A stretch of DNA of 64,000 bases from positions 1 to 64,000 of the forward strand of contig WEDG01007062.1 in the NCBI GenBank assembly GCA_017591395.1. The letters are read 5' to 3'. The notes under the pieces are model-generated. The model saw only the letters and a list, made by a program, of their open reading frames with translations. It was not told the DNA's origin and did no database searches. Shown here one piece after another: positions 55,005 through 64,000 of this stretch; the stretch's first letter is position 1, and every line of letters starts with the position of its first letter. The position numbers and the translations under genes were made by a program. This DNA comes from Schistocephalus solidus. Taxonomy: Eukaryota; Platyhelminthes; Cestoda; Diphyllobothriidea; Diphyllobothriidae.

Positions 55005-55080
55005 ATGCTAACCCTAACAACCACAATGGATAGGGTTGGGGCTAGAGGTAGCGTTACGTTTAGGGTTAGGGTGGTGTGTA
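55005..55080. repeat. Telomere-like words, both orientations
   Basis: GCTAACCCTAAC (55007-55018) is followed within 20 bases by GGATAGGGTTGGGGC and TTTAGGGTTAGGGTGG (to 55076), so the two senses of a TTAGGG-type repeat meet head to head. Confidence 0.6.
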
Positions 55081-55089
55081 GATAGGCAT

Positions 55090-55880
55090 GTAATACGGTC
55101 CAATGCAGTGTTCAAAAATCAGCTCACTTGAACATATAGTTATTTCAATTGTTAAAGCGGGACTGCCCTTTTCCGTGCTTTAAATTGTCCTAAACCATTG
55201 CCCCCTTCTCGTAGCGCATGCCTTCCTATCGATTATGTTGTTCCGGGGTCATACAAGCATTAATTGCCGCGGCTGTCAGTAGAGCATTCTCTTAACAAAT
55301 AAGGCGCTGAGTATTACTTATGTGTCATGAGTAGCGGGTAAAATCGCAGCTAGCAAAGCAAGAAGGAATTCACCAGGACGAGGGATTTATTCTGCGTATA
55401 ACCTTAAACTGGTGTCTCAGGAGCAGCAGTGGGTACCGGCGTATCTAAGGCGTATGCTGACAGTGTCAGCTCATGTCCGAGAGGGCAAGCCAGGTTATGC
55501 CACCGTGGATTTATGGGAGCCAGTTCAAGGGCTTTGTATCCCAGTGGTGCTGCATTTCACGAGGCAAGGCCGGTGTGGCATGTGGGTCCCAGCTGCAGTC
55601 TGTCGGTCAGAGGTAAAGGTCAGCGGAGCGTTCGCATGGGAGGTAGATGACCTTGACGTTGTCCGATGGTTCCTATCACATGCATCTTTAATATTTCTTT
55701 CGAAATTAATTAACATGGAGTCATGTTGTCGAGCTGTCATTGTCAGAACCGACATAATACGTGTCTGGGCCGCCTCTAACTGATAGGTGACGTGGAGTAG
55801 GGTTAGATAGATTTATGCAGGCAGCTGCCCGTCTTTTGATTCATTCGTCATGCCAGTGTAACGGATCAGCACAGCCAGAG
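55090..55880. other. Non-coding stretch, nothing recognised
   Basis: A 123-codon plus frame (55412-55783) is the longest and is unassigned. A short string GGCCGCCTCTAACTG near 55770 also occurs in the LINE 5' region but is too short to call. Confidence 0.4.
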
Positions 55881-55883
55881 GAC

Positions 55884-56022
55884 GATAGACTCATCACGTG
55901 GGTCAATATATCGATTACTTCGCACAGCTGACGAACGTGACCACATCCGGCCGTGGATATTCATCGGTGCGGCCGGCCGCAGACACATAGATCCACAGCG
56001 ATCAGCGCTGTCGTATCCGCTG
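55884..56022 (+). repeat. Unnamed dispersed repeat U, copy 2
   Basis: Second copy of the repeat at 54562-54696, same orientation, with TATATCGATTACTTCGCACA and ATTCATCGGTGCGGCC as landmarks. Confidence 0.6.
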
Positions 56023-56269
56023 TCGATTATGACCTACCTTCTGGATGGAAATTATTCTAAAAATGATGGGGAAATGATGGACTAGCTCAACGGCCAACAC
56101 CTTGCCATACGGTACTCTGACCCTCGGCACTTATTGACAACTTTAAAGCCACTTGGTACGTCAAAGTGGACGAGGTCGAGCCTGCATGAGTAGTGCTAAC
56201 TGACATCCATCCGAAAAGGTTCAAAAGAACCTGGGGCAAGGAGATCTGAAGAGTTCGCAGTTTGCCCCA

Positions 56270-56500
56270 CAGCAGAATGGACGAAGGGACGGTGAATTAC
56301 GCGTGATTTCGTTAATAGTGATATAAGCATTGCGCAGCATCTATTACACTAACTTGGATCCGGTGTCATGACCAAGTCACGAAGACTGCAGGTGGGAGAG
56401 GGTGAAGGTGGCCGGCACAGCGTTAGGCCGTACCTGTCAGACATTTGTTATGGGTGTGCGCCTCCCCAAAACCGCCTGGTGTGCTCTGATATACAGCCCT
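56270..56500 (-). mobile_element. Diverged LINE 3' tail fragment
   Basis: Minus-oriented: GGGACGGTGAATTACGCGTG, GATCCGGTGTCATGACCAAG, AGACTGCAGGTGGGAGAGGG and GGTGGCCGGCACAGC follow LINE order, then ATTTGTTATGGGTGTGCGCC as in the fragment at 52790-53110. Confidence 0.65.
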
Positions 56501-56504
56501 GCCT

Positions 56505-59500
56505 GGTGGCGCAGCTCATCCATTGCGTGGCCAAGTCGGGAGATCAGCTGAAGTGATATAACACTCCCAGAACGGCGTTCTGCAAAACAGCCGGAAGAAA
56601 TGATTTTAGTTGGCGAAATTGAAACATCACCACCACCCTCCCCCTCCCATGCTTAAACGGTTTCCGATTTGGGTAGATGATATCTACAGTTGGTTATCGA
56701 CATGTTTTCGACCTGCTCACCATAGTCCTTTATCTGTACTACAGTGATTCAGTAAAAGAATTTGGCTATATACCCCTTAAATTATTAAGTTTAAGGTATG
56801 CTTACCTTACTTATTTGCTTGGTGGCAGCATATAAAATAAGGCCATGGAAAACGAAAACGTGGTAACTGTATACAGCAATACAATGGAAATTAACTTCTG
56901 CTGAGATCACAACAAATTTACGCATAATAACGTACGGCGCTATGGGCAAGGTTCGATACCTAAACACTTCAGGGCTAAGCTGGAAGTGCAGTTTAAAAAT
57001 GCGTAGGTTAATATGGGATGAAATTACCAAGGACTGGTTCTGTTGATACCGTTCTCGAAGACATCATGAACAGCATTTAGTAAATGAATTAGAGCAGTGC
57101 TAGCGTTGCTGAATTCTAGGTGCACAATGCGGCTTGGATATTCATTTCAGGGCGGGCTAGTTGTACTTCACTCTTACCATTGAGTCTTTCTCCACATAAC
57201 CGAAATGCGCTCTCAGCGTAGATGTAAATACTTCCCGCTGATAAAAGCTACTCTCTCGGATGCTGTTACTGCCAATTACGCTTGTAATTATCATTGACAT
57301 TATGTCGATTAAGAAGAAACGGGGCATCTTCCAAATAAATATAAAAAGATAGCAATGGCTTACAAGAATAGACGCACCACAGAGCACTGTGAGTAGCTGA
57401 TTAAGAAAGGAATCAGGTTGGGAACCTCCGTATCACGACCTAGATCCATTACCGAAGTTACTACACACCTGAAAACAGGAAAACAGCTGAAAAATTCCAT
57501 CTTGAAGATTAATCCGAGAGACCACGGAACACCAATTATCAGGATGTTAGGGCACCGCCTCGTTAGACACCATACACTAGGACAGAAAACCCTGGGCGGG
57601 GTCGGAGTTCGTCCCTCAACATTCGCTTATAGATGAGTCAGCAGTAGATCCAACTGTCAAAAATGACCCGAATATCAATGGCCTTGCTAAGTGAACCCTT
57701 TACCACATAGTTGACTTATGCAAACGGTCACCGCGGACATTCCCTCGACTGCCAAAATTGCGGCGATAATTCAGCTCCTCCGACAAAAAAGAATACCAAA
57801 TTGGGACAAACCACCGTTCTTAAAAGTAGTTAAAAAGAATATAAAATCGAACTTGGTATGCCAAGTCTGTCACATGGGGACGGCCAAGTTATTATCCGCA
57901 AAAGGAAATGTCCACACCGCTGTGATAGTAGCCTACTCAGTATTTACGCGAGGACCTTCCCAATCAGTCTCCCGAATCAAAACGTCAAGACCGGGACAAA
58001 ACACGACCTCTTTTGTCTGGTAGGGTCGGCGCAGATCTATGGCAGATCCAAGAGAGATGGCACTATTTCCAGTGAAAGCATCGTTTCTGCTCCCTTGAAT
58101 CAAACAGCAAAAGGAAATAAACCCAAAAGCAAATGAATTTAATTGCATGCAGTGGAAGCCATTAAACTAAAGTTTTACAGATCGGGAATGGCCGACACGA
58201 AGTAACAAATTGAGGACGAAAAGAGTGCGGGCTTTACCTTCAATACTAGCGTCCGAGAACACGGTCTTGTTGCTAATCCTGTTAACTCGAATGCTGATGC
58301 TATCCAGGTTAGTGCACCTGCGACGAATGCGGCGTACGCCTGGGACAGCATAAGTTGGATTCAGATCTTTGTTATGCAGACGATAAGGCCATGCGTGGCG
58401 TGGATTTGCCACCTCAGGAGTTAAAGGTTTGCGAAAACGGCAGGTAGGTGAAGCCAGTCGGCCGTTCAGCCTAGGGCATTTCGTGCGTGTTGTCCACGAG
58501 GAAGTAACGCGCTGCATGCAAAGGCATAGAGTTTCGCGGCCCCAATAATCACAAGATTGCAGCGTGACGGATAGTCATAACGAATGATGCAGATGGGTAC
58601 TCCGTTGACCCGAGGATGTCTTACCTGTGACATTATCCTCTTTAACCCCTGTCTGAGTACAAATTTTCGACGGGAGGGTAGATTAGCAGTGCAGTTTGCA
58701 GTCAGTCCTACATACTTTGCTGGGTCAGGCAGTTCGAGAGGATTGAATGGGTACTACTGTAAGGTGATTCTTATCTTTATTTTTTGTTTCTAATCCACCA
58801 TACCCCTCATCATGAGAGTGAGAGAGACAGAGAGAGGAATACGCTCTATTTTGAAAATACCATTCAAAAGTTTCAGTACACTTCCTTATGACTTCTATAC
58901 TGCATTTTTACACAGTGAAGAATCGGCGTCACAATATCTCCTCTGACATGGTCTCTTAGTAGAGGAAAGATATTGTGACAAGTTCGATGAACCCATGATA
59001 TTCACAATCAAGAAGGTCCGGGAACAGAAGGCGCTGGTATGGAGGTGCAGAAAACGGAATTGCCAGTCTGTTCGATCAGTAGGAAAGGAAACCGAATTCT
59101 TCAATTATTGTGATTTGAACGGGAGACTCCACTGCAATTTCAGGCTATGTAAAATTTAAGAGGTTGCTTATCTTTGGAGCCACAGAATGCCCCAAGAGGA
59201 AGTGCCAAAGCTTGCGGGTAGAGCCCCCAAATACTGCGGTTGACTGGTTTACTTACTGCCGGAAAGCCTGTTCTGAAATTATATCTGTTGCTAAGAGAGA
59301 AAACCTGAATGGAACCCCGAAAAATAGCGTACAAAACAATGAGGCCAGCTTTGCCGGGCGCTGTAGGTAAAACCGGGCAGATTTTTGGGTGAAGATGCAC
59401 CTTCCGAAGAAAATGATGGCAATCCAGTGCAGGATTATCGGAATTATGGTTACCGTATTGCTGGTCTATGGGTCTTTTAATTGTGTCAGGGTACGGATGT

Positions 59501-61345
59501 CAGGTACTTCTAAACACAGAAGCGAGGTGCATCAACTGTGATCACTATCATTGGACCCGAAGGAGAAGCAGGTTCAACAATACATTCTGGTTGGTGAATG
59601 GCCAGCTTAGCAGCGACTTCCTCTGGCTGGGTACGATCAAAAAGGCGTAAATCACCAGGAAAAATACGCTGATCCGAATAGAGGTGCGCACACCCAGCCA
59701 ATCGAGAGGACTTGGTTAGACAGCGAGATTCAGAATTGTGAGAAAAACTGCGGAGTTCCACAGCATTTACTGCAGTAACACTTGTATGAGCACCGTTGGC
59801 GTTTTTGGAAAGGAGATGACGACCACTTCGTAGCAAAACTGCAGGATTAAAAAAATTCTCTGTCATTTAAGCGTTGTTATTTAATTCAGATTAAATTTTC
59901 GCAATATGTATGAAATCTGATTCGGAGTTTTGACCGGTACCTAGTATGGCAGGAATCGTGCAATAGTAGAACACGGACGGTAGGATTCACGCTATAGTAG
60001 CACCAAATGCTACTGAATGAAAAGTCTCGATCGCCGAGAAAGCGTGGTAGTGCCGTAGCTGATAACAACAGAAAAAGTTGGTTGTTGCGACATCTGCCCG
60101 AGTATCACCCACCTAAGTATTTATCTTTACAAAAACGTTACCGTATCAATAAGAGAAAATGGATGGAGCCAGCCAGCCAGACGGGGTGGGTCATGGTTTA
60201 TCAACTTAAGAAAAACAATGCCAGACATGAAATACAATCTAAAGCGGAGGCATTTCTCCACTTATAAACCATCCACCACTCACAATCTGGCAGTCTGTGC
60301 TGTCAGCCCAATTAAAGCCTACAACTGATCCGTGTCATGGGGACTGGACTTTTTGAGTATTGTCCGCCCTGGCGCCATAAACACCGAGGTATGGCCATCT
60401 ATAGGTAGTCTTCGGGAAGGATATTCGTGTAAAAACGGAATTTGAAGTCGAACATTTTACTTTCCCCGAAATCCATCCTGGTGAAAACTCCTGATGTTCA
60501 CACCATAAAATAATGCACGAAACAAGCATGGACGCAACTGACAGGTTAGATGAAATTCCAACGGCAGAGGATTTCGACCCTCCCTGGGGGCTTGGTTCTA
60601 TCTGTTCAACTTCAGATAGCAGCCCAGGACCGCTAGTTATACCGACTGGGCTGATTGCCCGCCCCCAACTCACACAACTATTTTTCGGGGTTCGAAAAAC
60701 CAGATTCTGTGTCTTGTGGCCGAAACGATCACCGCTTGGTTTGCTACCACCCTGGACAATAAGGTAGTGATTCCACGCCTTCGAGTTCTAGGAAGATTTC
60801 GGCGGACCAGCAGAAGGCAGTTAGGACCCATCGTACCCGAGATCGTGTGCTGCCCACCCGGACGTCAACCTCGCGTCCCGTTAACCACTTCCCCAATTAC
60901 ATCCCCGGGAGGCTTTGCGGTACGCGGGATGGATCAAGCGCCTATTAACCTCGCAAGCAAACACAATAGTCTGTTACGACGTGCTAAGTCGCGGATTGGA
61001 GGGCTAGCAACAACTAATACAACTCAAGATTGAGTAACCGTGACAGATACGGACCTTATGAATCCCATTCGGAGACGGATGGACCGTTTTACTTTCCTAG
61101 CCACTGCGAGCGCACACGTCCGAGTAAGGTATATAGGAAGCCTGCTCCAATTCAAGTAAATTCCCGCGGAAGACGCCACTGAAGTGGAGGTTATGCGCAA
61201 AGCGGGGTTATCGATGGACATATATTTTTTAGGGTATAAAACTATCGCATAAGAGTGCTCTGGATTTACAAAGGATACAAAGTCAACCTGAAAGTGATAA
61301 TGATAGACAAAGTACGTTAGGGCTGTGTGCAGTTTGGGTTGGGCT
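56505..61345. other. Long non-coding stretch, nothing recognised except a hairpin
   Basis: Nearly 5 kb between the last LINE fragment and the stop codon of the ribonucleotide reductase gene. Frames of 100-118 codons (57718-58023 plus, 58167-58517 minus, 59510-59866 minus, 60335-60673 minus, 60716-61033 plus) have no pattern that I can assign. It should include the 3' untranslated region of the reductase gene just below 61351, but no clear AATAAA is seen nearby on the minus strand. Confidence 0.45.
58928..58979. other. Strong imperfect hairpin
   Basis: GTCACAATATCT (58928-58939) pairs perfectly with AGATATTGTGAC (58968-58979); the next five bases CCTCT (58940-58944) pair with AGAGG (58961-58965), leaving an AA bulge on the 3' arm and a loop of 16. 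Seventeen pairs is far beyond chance for a given site. It could be a small-RNA precursor or a relic of a miniature inverted-repeat element. Confidence 0.55.
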
Positions 61346-61350
61346 TTTTT

Positions 61351-61607
61351 TCATCCAGAACAGCTAACACAGCCTTCCGGGTTGTTGAGGCTGCAAGATA
61401 TGGCCTCAAGGTTCTTCTTATAAATATTCGCAATGCGAGCTTCTTCAGGAGCTTTGTTTTCGTCATTCTCTTCCGACATCTTGGGGAGTGAAAGTGATTT
61501 ACGGAATCCGTTTGCCAGAATTGCACTGATCTCCTTGTTATTTATGGTGAATTGAATTGGGTCCGCCGCGGGCCGCGTTCGTAGGTAGTACATTCCCGTT
61601 TTTAGAC
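61351..61607 (-). CDS. RRM1: RRM1 exon, last
   Basis: Encodes [20 protein letters not shown] (radical-transfer Tyr pair), a charged and variable tail, and the C-terminal GCVSCSG with the two redox-active Cys that shuttle electrons into the active site. TGA stop at 61351-61353. The tail is about 20 residues longer than the human one. Acceptor TTTTAG|GTCTAA; the exon starts in phase 1. Confidence 0.85.
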
Positions 61608-64000
61608 CTAAAATGAAAATTCAGAGGTAAGTGAGCGGTTCTAAATAGAGGTAACAAAAACGAGCACGTAACATGTAACACGTAAACAACTACCTTTTTC
61701 CAAGCATAAAAGTGCATGCTCGTAATTTTTCCGTAGTTCGGTTGTGCCATGTGCAGATTCAGGGACTGACTTTGGTCAATGAAGGGCGCACGCTCAGCAG
61801 CCAGATCAATAATTGTCTTCTGCGGCAACTCCCAGACAGTCTTGTACAAGGCTTTCAGGTCAGCAGGAATACCCTGGATGTGCTGGATTGATCCTTGATT
61901 GGCGACAATAGCAGCCTTGAGATCTTCAGACCACAAATCGAGATCAATCAAATCATGGAGGAGGTACTGGTTGACAATCTGAAACTCGCCACTGAGGACT
62001 CTGCGGGTGAAGACGTTGCTCGTAGCAGGTTCAGTAGACTCCGTGTTTCCCAAAATTTGAGCTGTGGAAGCCGTGGGCATCGGGGCGAGTAGAAGGCTGT
62101 TTCGGACTCCATACCTGGAAAGGGATATTTTGACAGTTAATCCCTGCGGAGGAACAACGGTTTAATAGACTCCTTGCAAAAACTAACTCACTGTGCAATC
62201 CGCTTACGCAATCCTGCCCAATCAAGACCAGAACACTTAGACAACTCCTGTGTATCGACGCCCCACATATCCGGCTGAAGGATGCCCTTACTGACGGGAC
62301 AGCCAGGATAAGATGGGAAAGGGCCATGCTTTTCTGCCAATTCACAAGAGGCGTTCAGTGCAGCAAAGTAAATGGTCTCGAAGATGCGCTTATTTAAGGC
62401 GGCTGCTTCGGGACTGTCGAATGGATAACGCATCGAAACAAATGCGTCGTAGAGGCCTTGAACGCCTATACCGATGGGACGGTGGCGCATGTTTGAATTC
62501 TTCGCCTAAATGAGAGGAAAATTTAGTAGCACAAGCCATTCAGAAAAAACTTGAATAATAAAGAAAAGTCGTGGCGTACCTCCTGGACAGGGTAGTAATT
62601 TCTATCTATAACCTTGTTCAAGTTCCGTGTGATTACTTTCGTTACATACTGCAGTTTAGCGAAGTCGAACGTTTTGGTCTGATGGTCGACAAATCTGACC
62701 AGAGAAATGGACGCGAGATTACAAACGGCAATCTCATCAGGCGAACTGTATTCAACTATCTCTGTGCAGAGGTTTGAGCATTTAATCGTTCCCAGATGTT
62801 GGTGATTAGACTTGCGATTGCACGCGTCCTTGTACAGCATGAAAGGATTGCCAGTCTCGATTTGCGCTTCAATAATAGCATACCTAGAATGGAAAGTCTG
62901 ATAAGCGTGCTCAAGAGTGAAAAGAACTAATCAGGCTTATTTAAACATAACATACCACACTTCCTGGGCCTGAAGAGTCTTGCGACCTTTTCCTTCCGAC
63001 TCGTATTTTGTGTACAACTTTTCAAATTCTTCGCCCCAACAATCGAATAGACCTGGACACTCGTGAGGATCCATCAGTGTCCACTTATCGTTATCTTGCA
63101 CGCGTCGCATGAATAAGTCAGGAATCCAGAGAGCCTGGAAGAGATCACGAGCTCTGGTTTCCTCAGCGCCAGTGTTCTTACGGAGCTCCACAAACTGCAG
63201 GATGTCTGGGTGCCATGGTTCCAGGTAAATTGCAAAGGCACCGGGCCGCTTGTTTCCACCCTGATCAACGTACCGGGCTGTGTTGTTATAAACGCGCAGC
63301 ATTGGAACCAAACCATTGGATTCTCCATTCGTTCCCGCTATAAAAGTACCCTTGCTTCGTATGCAGTGAACGTTTAGACCGATGCCACCAGCATTTTTTG
63401 ATATAAGCGCACACTGCTTCAAAGTGTCATAAATGCCCTCAATGCTGTCATCCTTCATAGTGAGGAGGTAACAACTGGACATTTGAGGCAGAGGGGTCCC
63501 AGCGTTAAATAGGGTGGGCGATGCATGAGTAAACCACTTTCCGGACATGAGTTCGTAAGTCTAAATGAATAAGCATAATAACATTAGCTAGTTGGCTAAC
63601 CTCAAACACAGCATCTAGATCGTCTGAGTGAATACCGATTGCCACCCGCATAAACATATACTGTGGCCGCTCAACGATTTTACCGTTTTTTCGCAAGAGA
63701 TAGGATTTTTCCAGAGTCTAAAAGAATAAGATAATTAGTAAGGACTAAAGAGCAACTCAGCACGAATACGGAAGGGTTTTGGTAAAACACACCTTGAGGC
63801 CAAAGAAGTTAAGATCAAAATCTCGTTGATCATCAATCGCAGCATCCAAGCGCTCGGAATTGGCACGAACAAAATTAATCGTTGTCTCCGAAATCATCGG
63901 TGTAAATAGACCATTCTTAGGATTATAATAATTATAGAGTTCTTCCATAGCTTCGGAAAATTTGGGCTTTGTCAACTTGTGTAAGTTCGAGGCCAATATA
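61351..64000 (-). CDS. RRM1: Ribonucleoside-diphosphate reductase large subunit, 5' end outside window
   Basis: Class Ia ribonucleotide reductase catalytic subunit; with the small radical-bearing subunit it reduces ribonucleoside diphosphates for DNA synthesis in the cytosol. Exons (minus strand): 63793-64000 (open at the edge), 63601-63717, 62956-63560, 62580-62883, 62192-62505, 61694-62114, 61351-61607, all with GT-AG introns of 40-86 bases. About 740 residues are encoded; the N-terminal ATP cone (roughly the first 78 residues of the human enzyme) lies outside. Human-type active-site residues are visible: Cys218 (SSCYLL), Asn427/Cys429/Glu431 (SNLCTE), Cys444 (AVCNLAS), the Tyr pair (MYYLRTRPA) and the C-terminal redox pair (CVSC). 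Five of six junctions keep frame; the last (61608-61693) is one base off. I regard the gene as functional with a probable one-base sequence error. Confidence 0.95.
61694..62114 (-). CDS. RRM1: RRM1 exon, sixth in window
   Basis: Encodes [75 protein letters not shown] and SMHFYAWKK. Acceptor TTCCAG|GTATGG. The donor AAAAAG|GTAGTT gives phase 0, but the next exon needs one carried base; six instead of five A in the run at 61695-61699 would restore the frame. Confidence 0.85.
62192..62505 (-). CDS. RRM1: RRM1 exon, fifth in window
   Basis: Encodes [73 protein letters not shown] and [10 protein letters not shown]. Acceptor ATTTAG|GCGAAG, donor GCACA|GTGAGT, phase 2. Confidence 0.9.
62580..62883 (-). 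CDS. RRM1: RRM1 exon, fourth in window
   Basis: Begins in the Trp codon shared with the previous exon and encodes [40 protein letters not shown] (catalytic Asn, Cys, Glu) and [13 protein letters not shown] (second active-site Cys), ending NRNYYPVQE. Acceptor TTCTAG|GTATGC, donor GAG|GTACGC, phase 0. Confidence 0.9.
62956..63560 (-). CDS. RRM1: RRM1 exon, third in window
   Basis: The largest exon, 605 bases, starting [20 protein letters not shown]. It holds the Cys equivalent to human Cys218 ([20 protein letters not shown]), specificity loop 1 region ([19 protein letters not shown]), loop 2 ([17 protein letters not shown]) and [12 protein letters not shown]. Donor TGTG|GTATGT, phase 2. Confidence 0.9.
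63601..63717 (-). CDS. RRM1: RRM1 exon, second in window
   Basis: Thirty-nine codons, [39 protein letters not shown]. Acceptor TTTTAG|ACT, donor GAG|GTTAGC, both phase 0. Followed by a 40-base intron (63561-63600). Confidence 0.9.
63793..64000 (-). CDS. RRM1: RRM1 exon, first in window
   Basis: Sixty-nine codons, [20 protein letters not shown] through [10 protein letters not shown], matching the region after the ATP cone. The frame is open to the window edge. Donor AAG|GTGTGT, phase 0. Confidence 0.9.

Noticed and set aside
59510..59866. Possible LTR-retrotransposon protein fragment (118 codons, minus)
   Set aside because: The composition faintly suggested a gag/protease region, but no protease or zinc-knuckle motif is present.

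Overview
The window looks like repeat-rich genomic DNA of a flatworm, most likely a tapeworm of the Spirometra/Dibothriocephalus kind. The evidence is an intron-containing eukaryotic gene with very short introns (40-86 nt) at the right edge, and many copies of a non-LTR retrotransposon (LINE) whose protein runs from an apurinic-type endonuclease through a reverse transcriptase to a C-terminal series of zinc fingers. The taxon is inference from the families seen; the sequence alone does not prove it.

Only one ordinary host gene is supported: the large subunit of ribonucleotide reductase (RRM1-like), minus strand, 61351-64000. Seven exons are present, the 5' end lies beyond the window, and all the catalytic motifs I looked for are there. 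One splice junction is off by a single base next to an A5 run.

The rest is mostly mobile DNA. Five sizeable LINE copies are recognised: A (5471-10985, minus), C (10981-12577, plus, 5'-truncated), B (16539-21869, plus), D (23982-28664, minus, internal RT deletion) and E (47085-49410, minus, 3'-truncated). All are broken by stops, frameshifts or deletions. Fragments of the LINE 3' region recur at about 4.7, 5.3, 29.0, 33.1, 41.2, 41.8, 43.9, 50.8, 51.7, 52.8, 53.2 and 56.3 kb. A tRNA-derived SINE occurs at 29.7, 30.0, 40.0 and 44.2 kb; the 30.0 kb copy ends in the same 3' tail as the LINE, as expected if the LINE machinery mobilises it. Two older LINE relics of CR1/jockey type lie at 35.3-36.8 and 38.6-39.5 kb.

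Other repeats are an AT-rich dispersed family near 12.6-14.4, 28.7 and 30.6 kb, a 0.4-kb tandem duplication (14.6-15.4 kb), a four-unit minisatellite (33.9-34.3 kb), degenerate telomere-like modules, long trinucleotide tracts, and a hairpin-bearing repeat at 37.4 and 42.9 kb whose stems differ by compensating changes. Long stretches between these show nothing I can identify. I found no CRISPR array, rRNA or intact tRNA gene.
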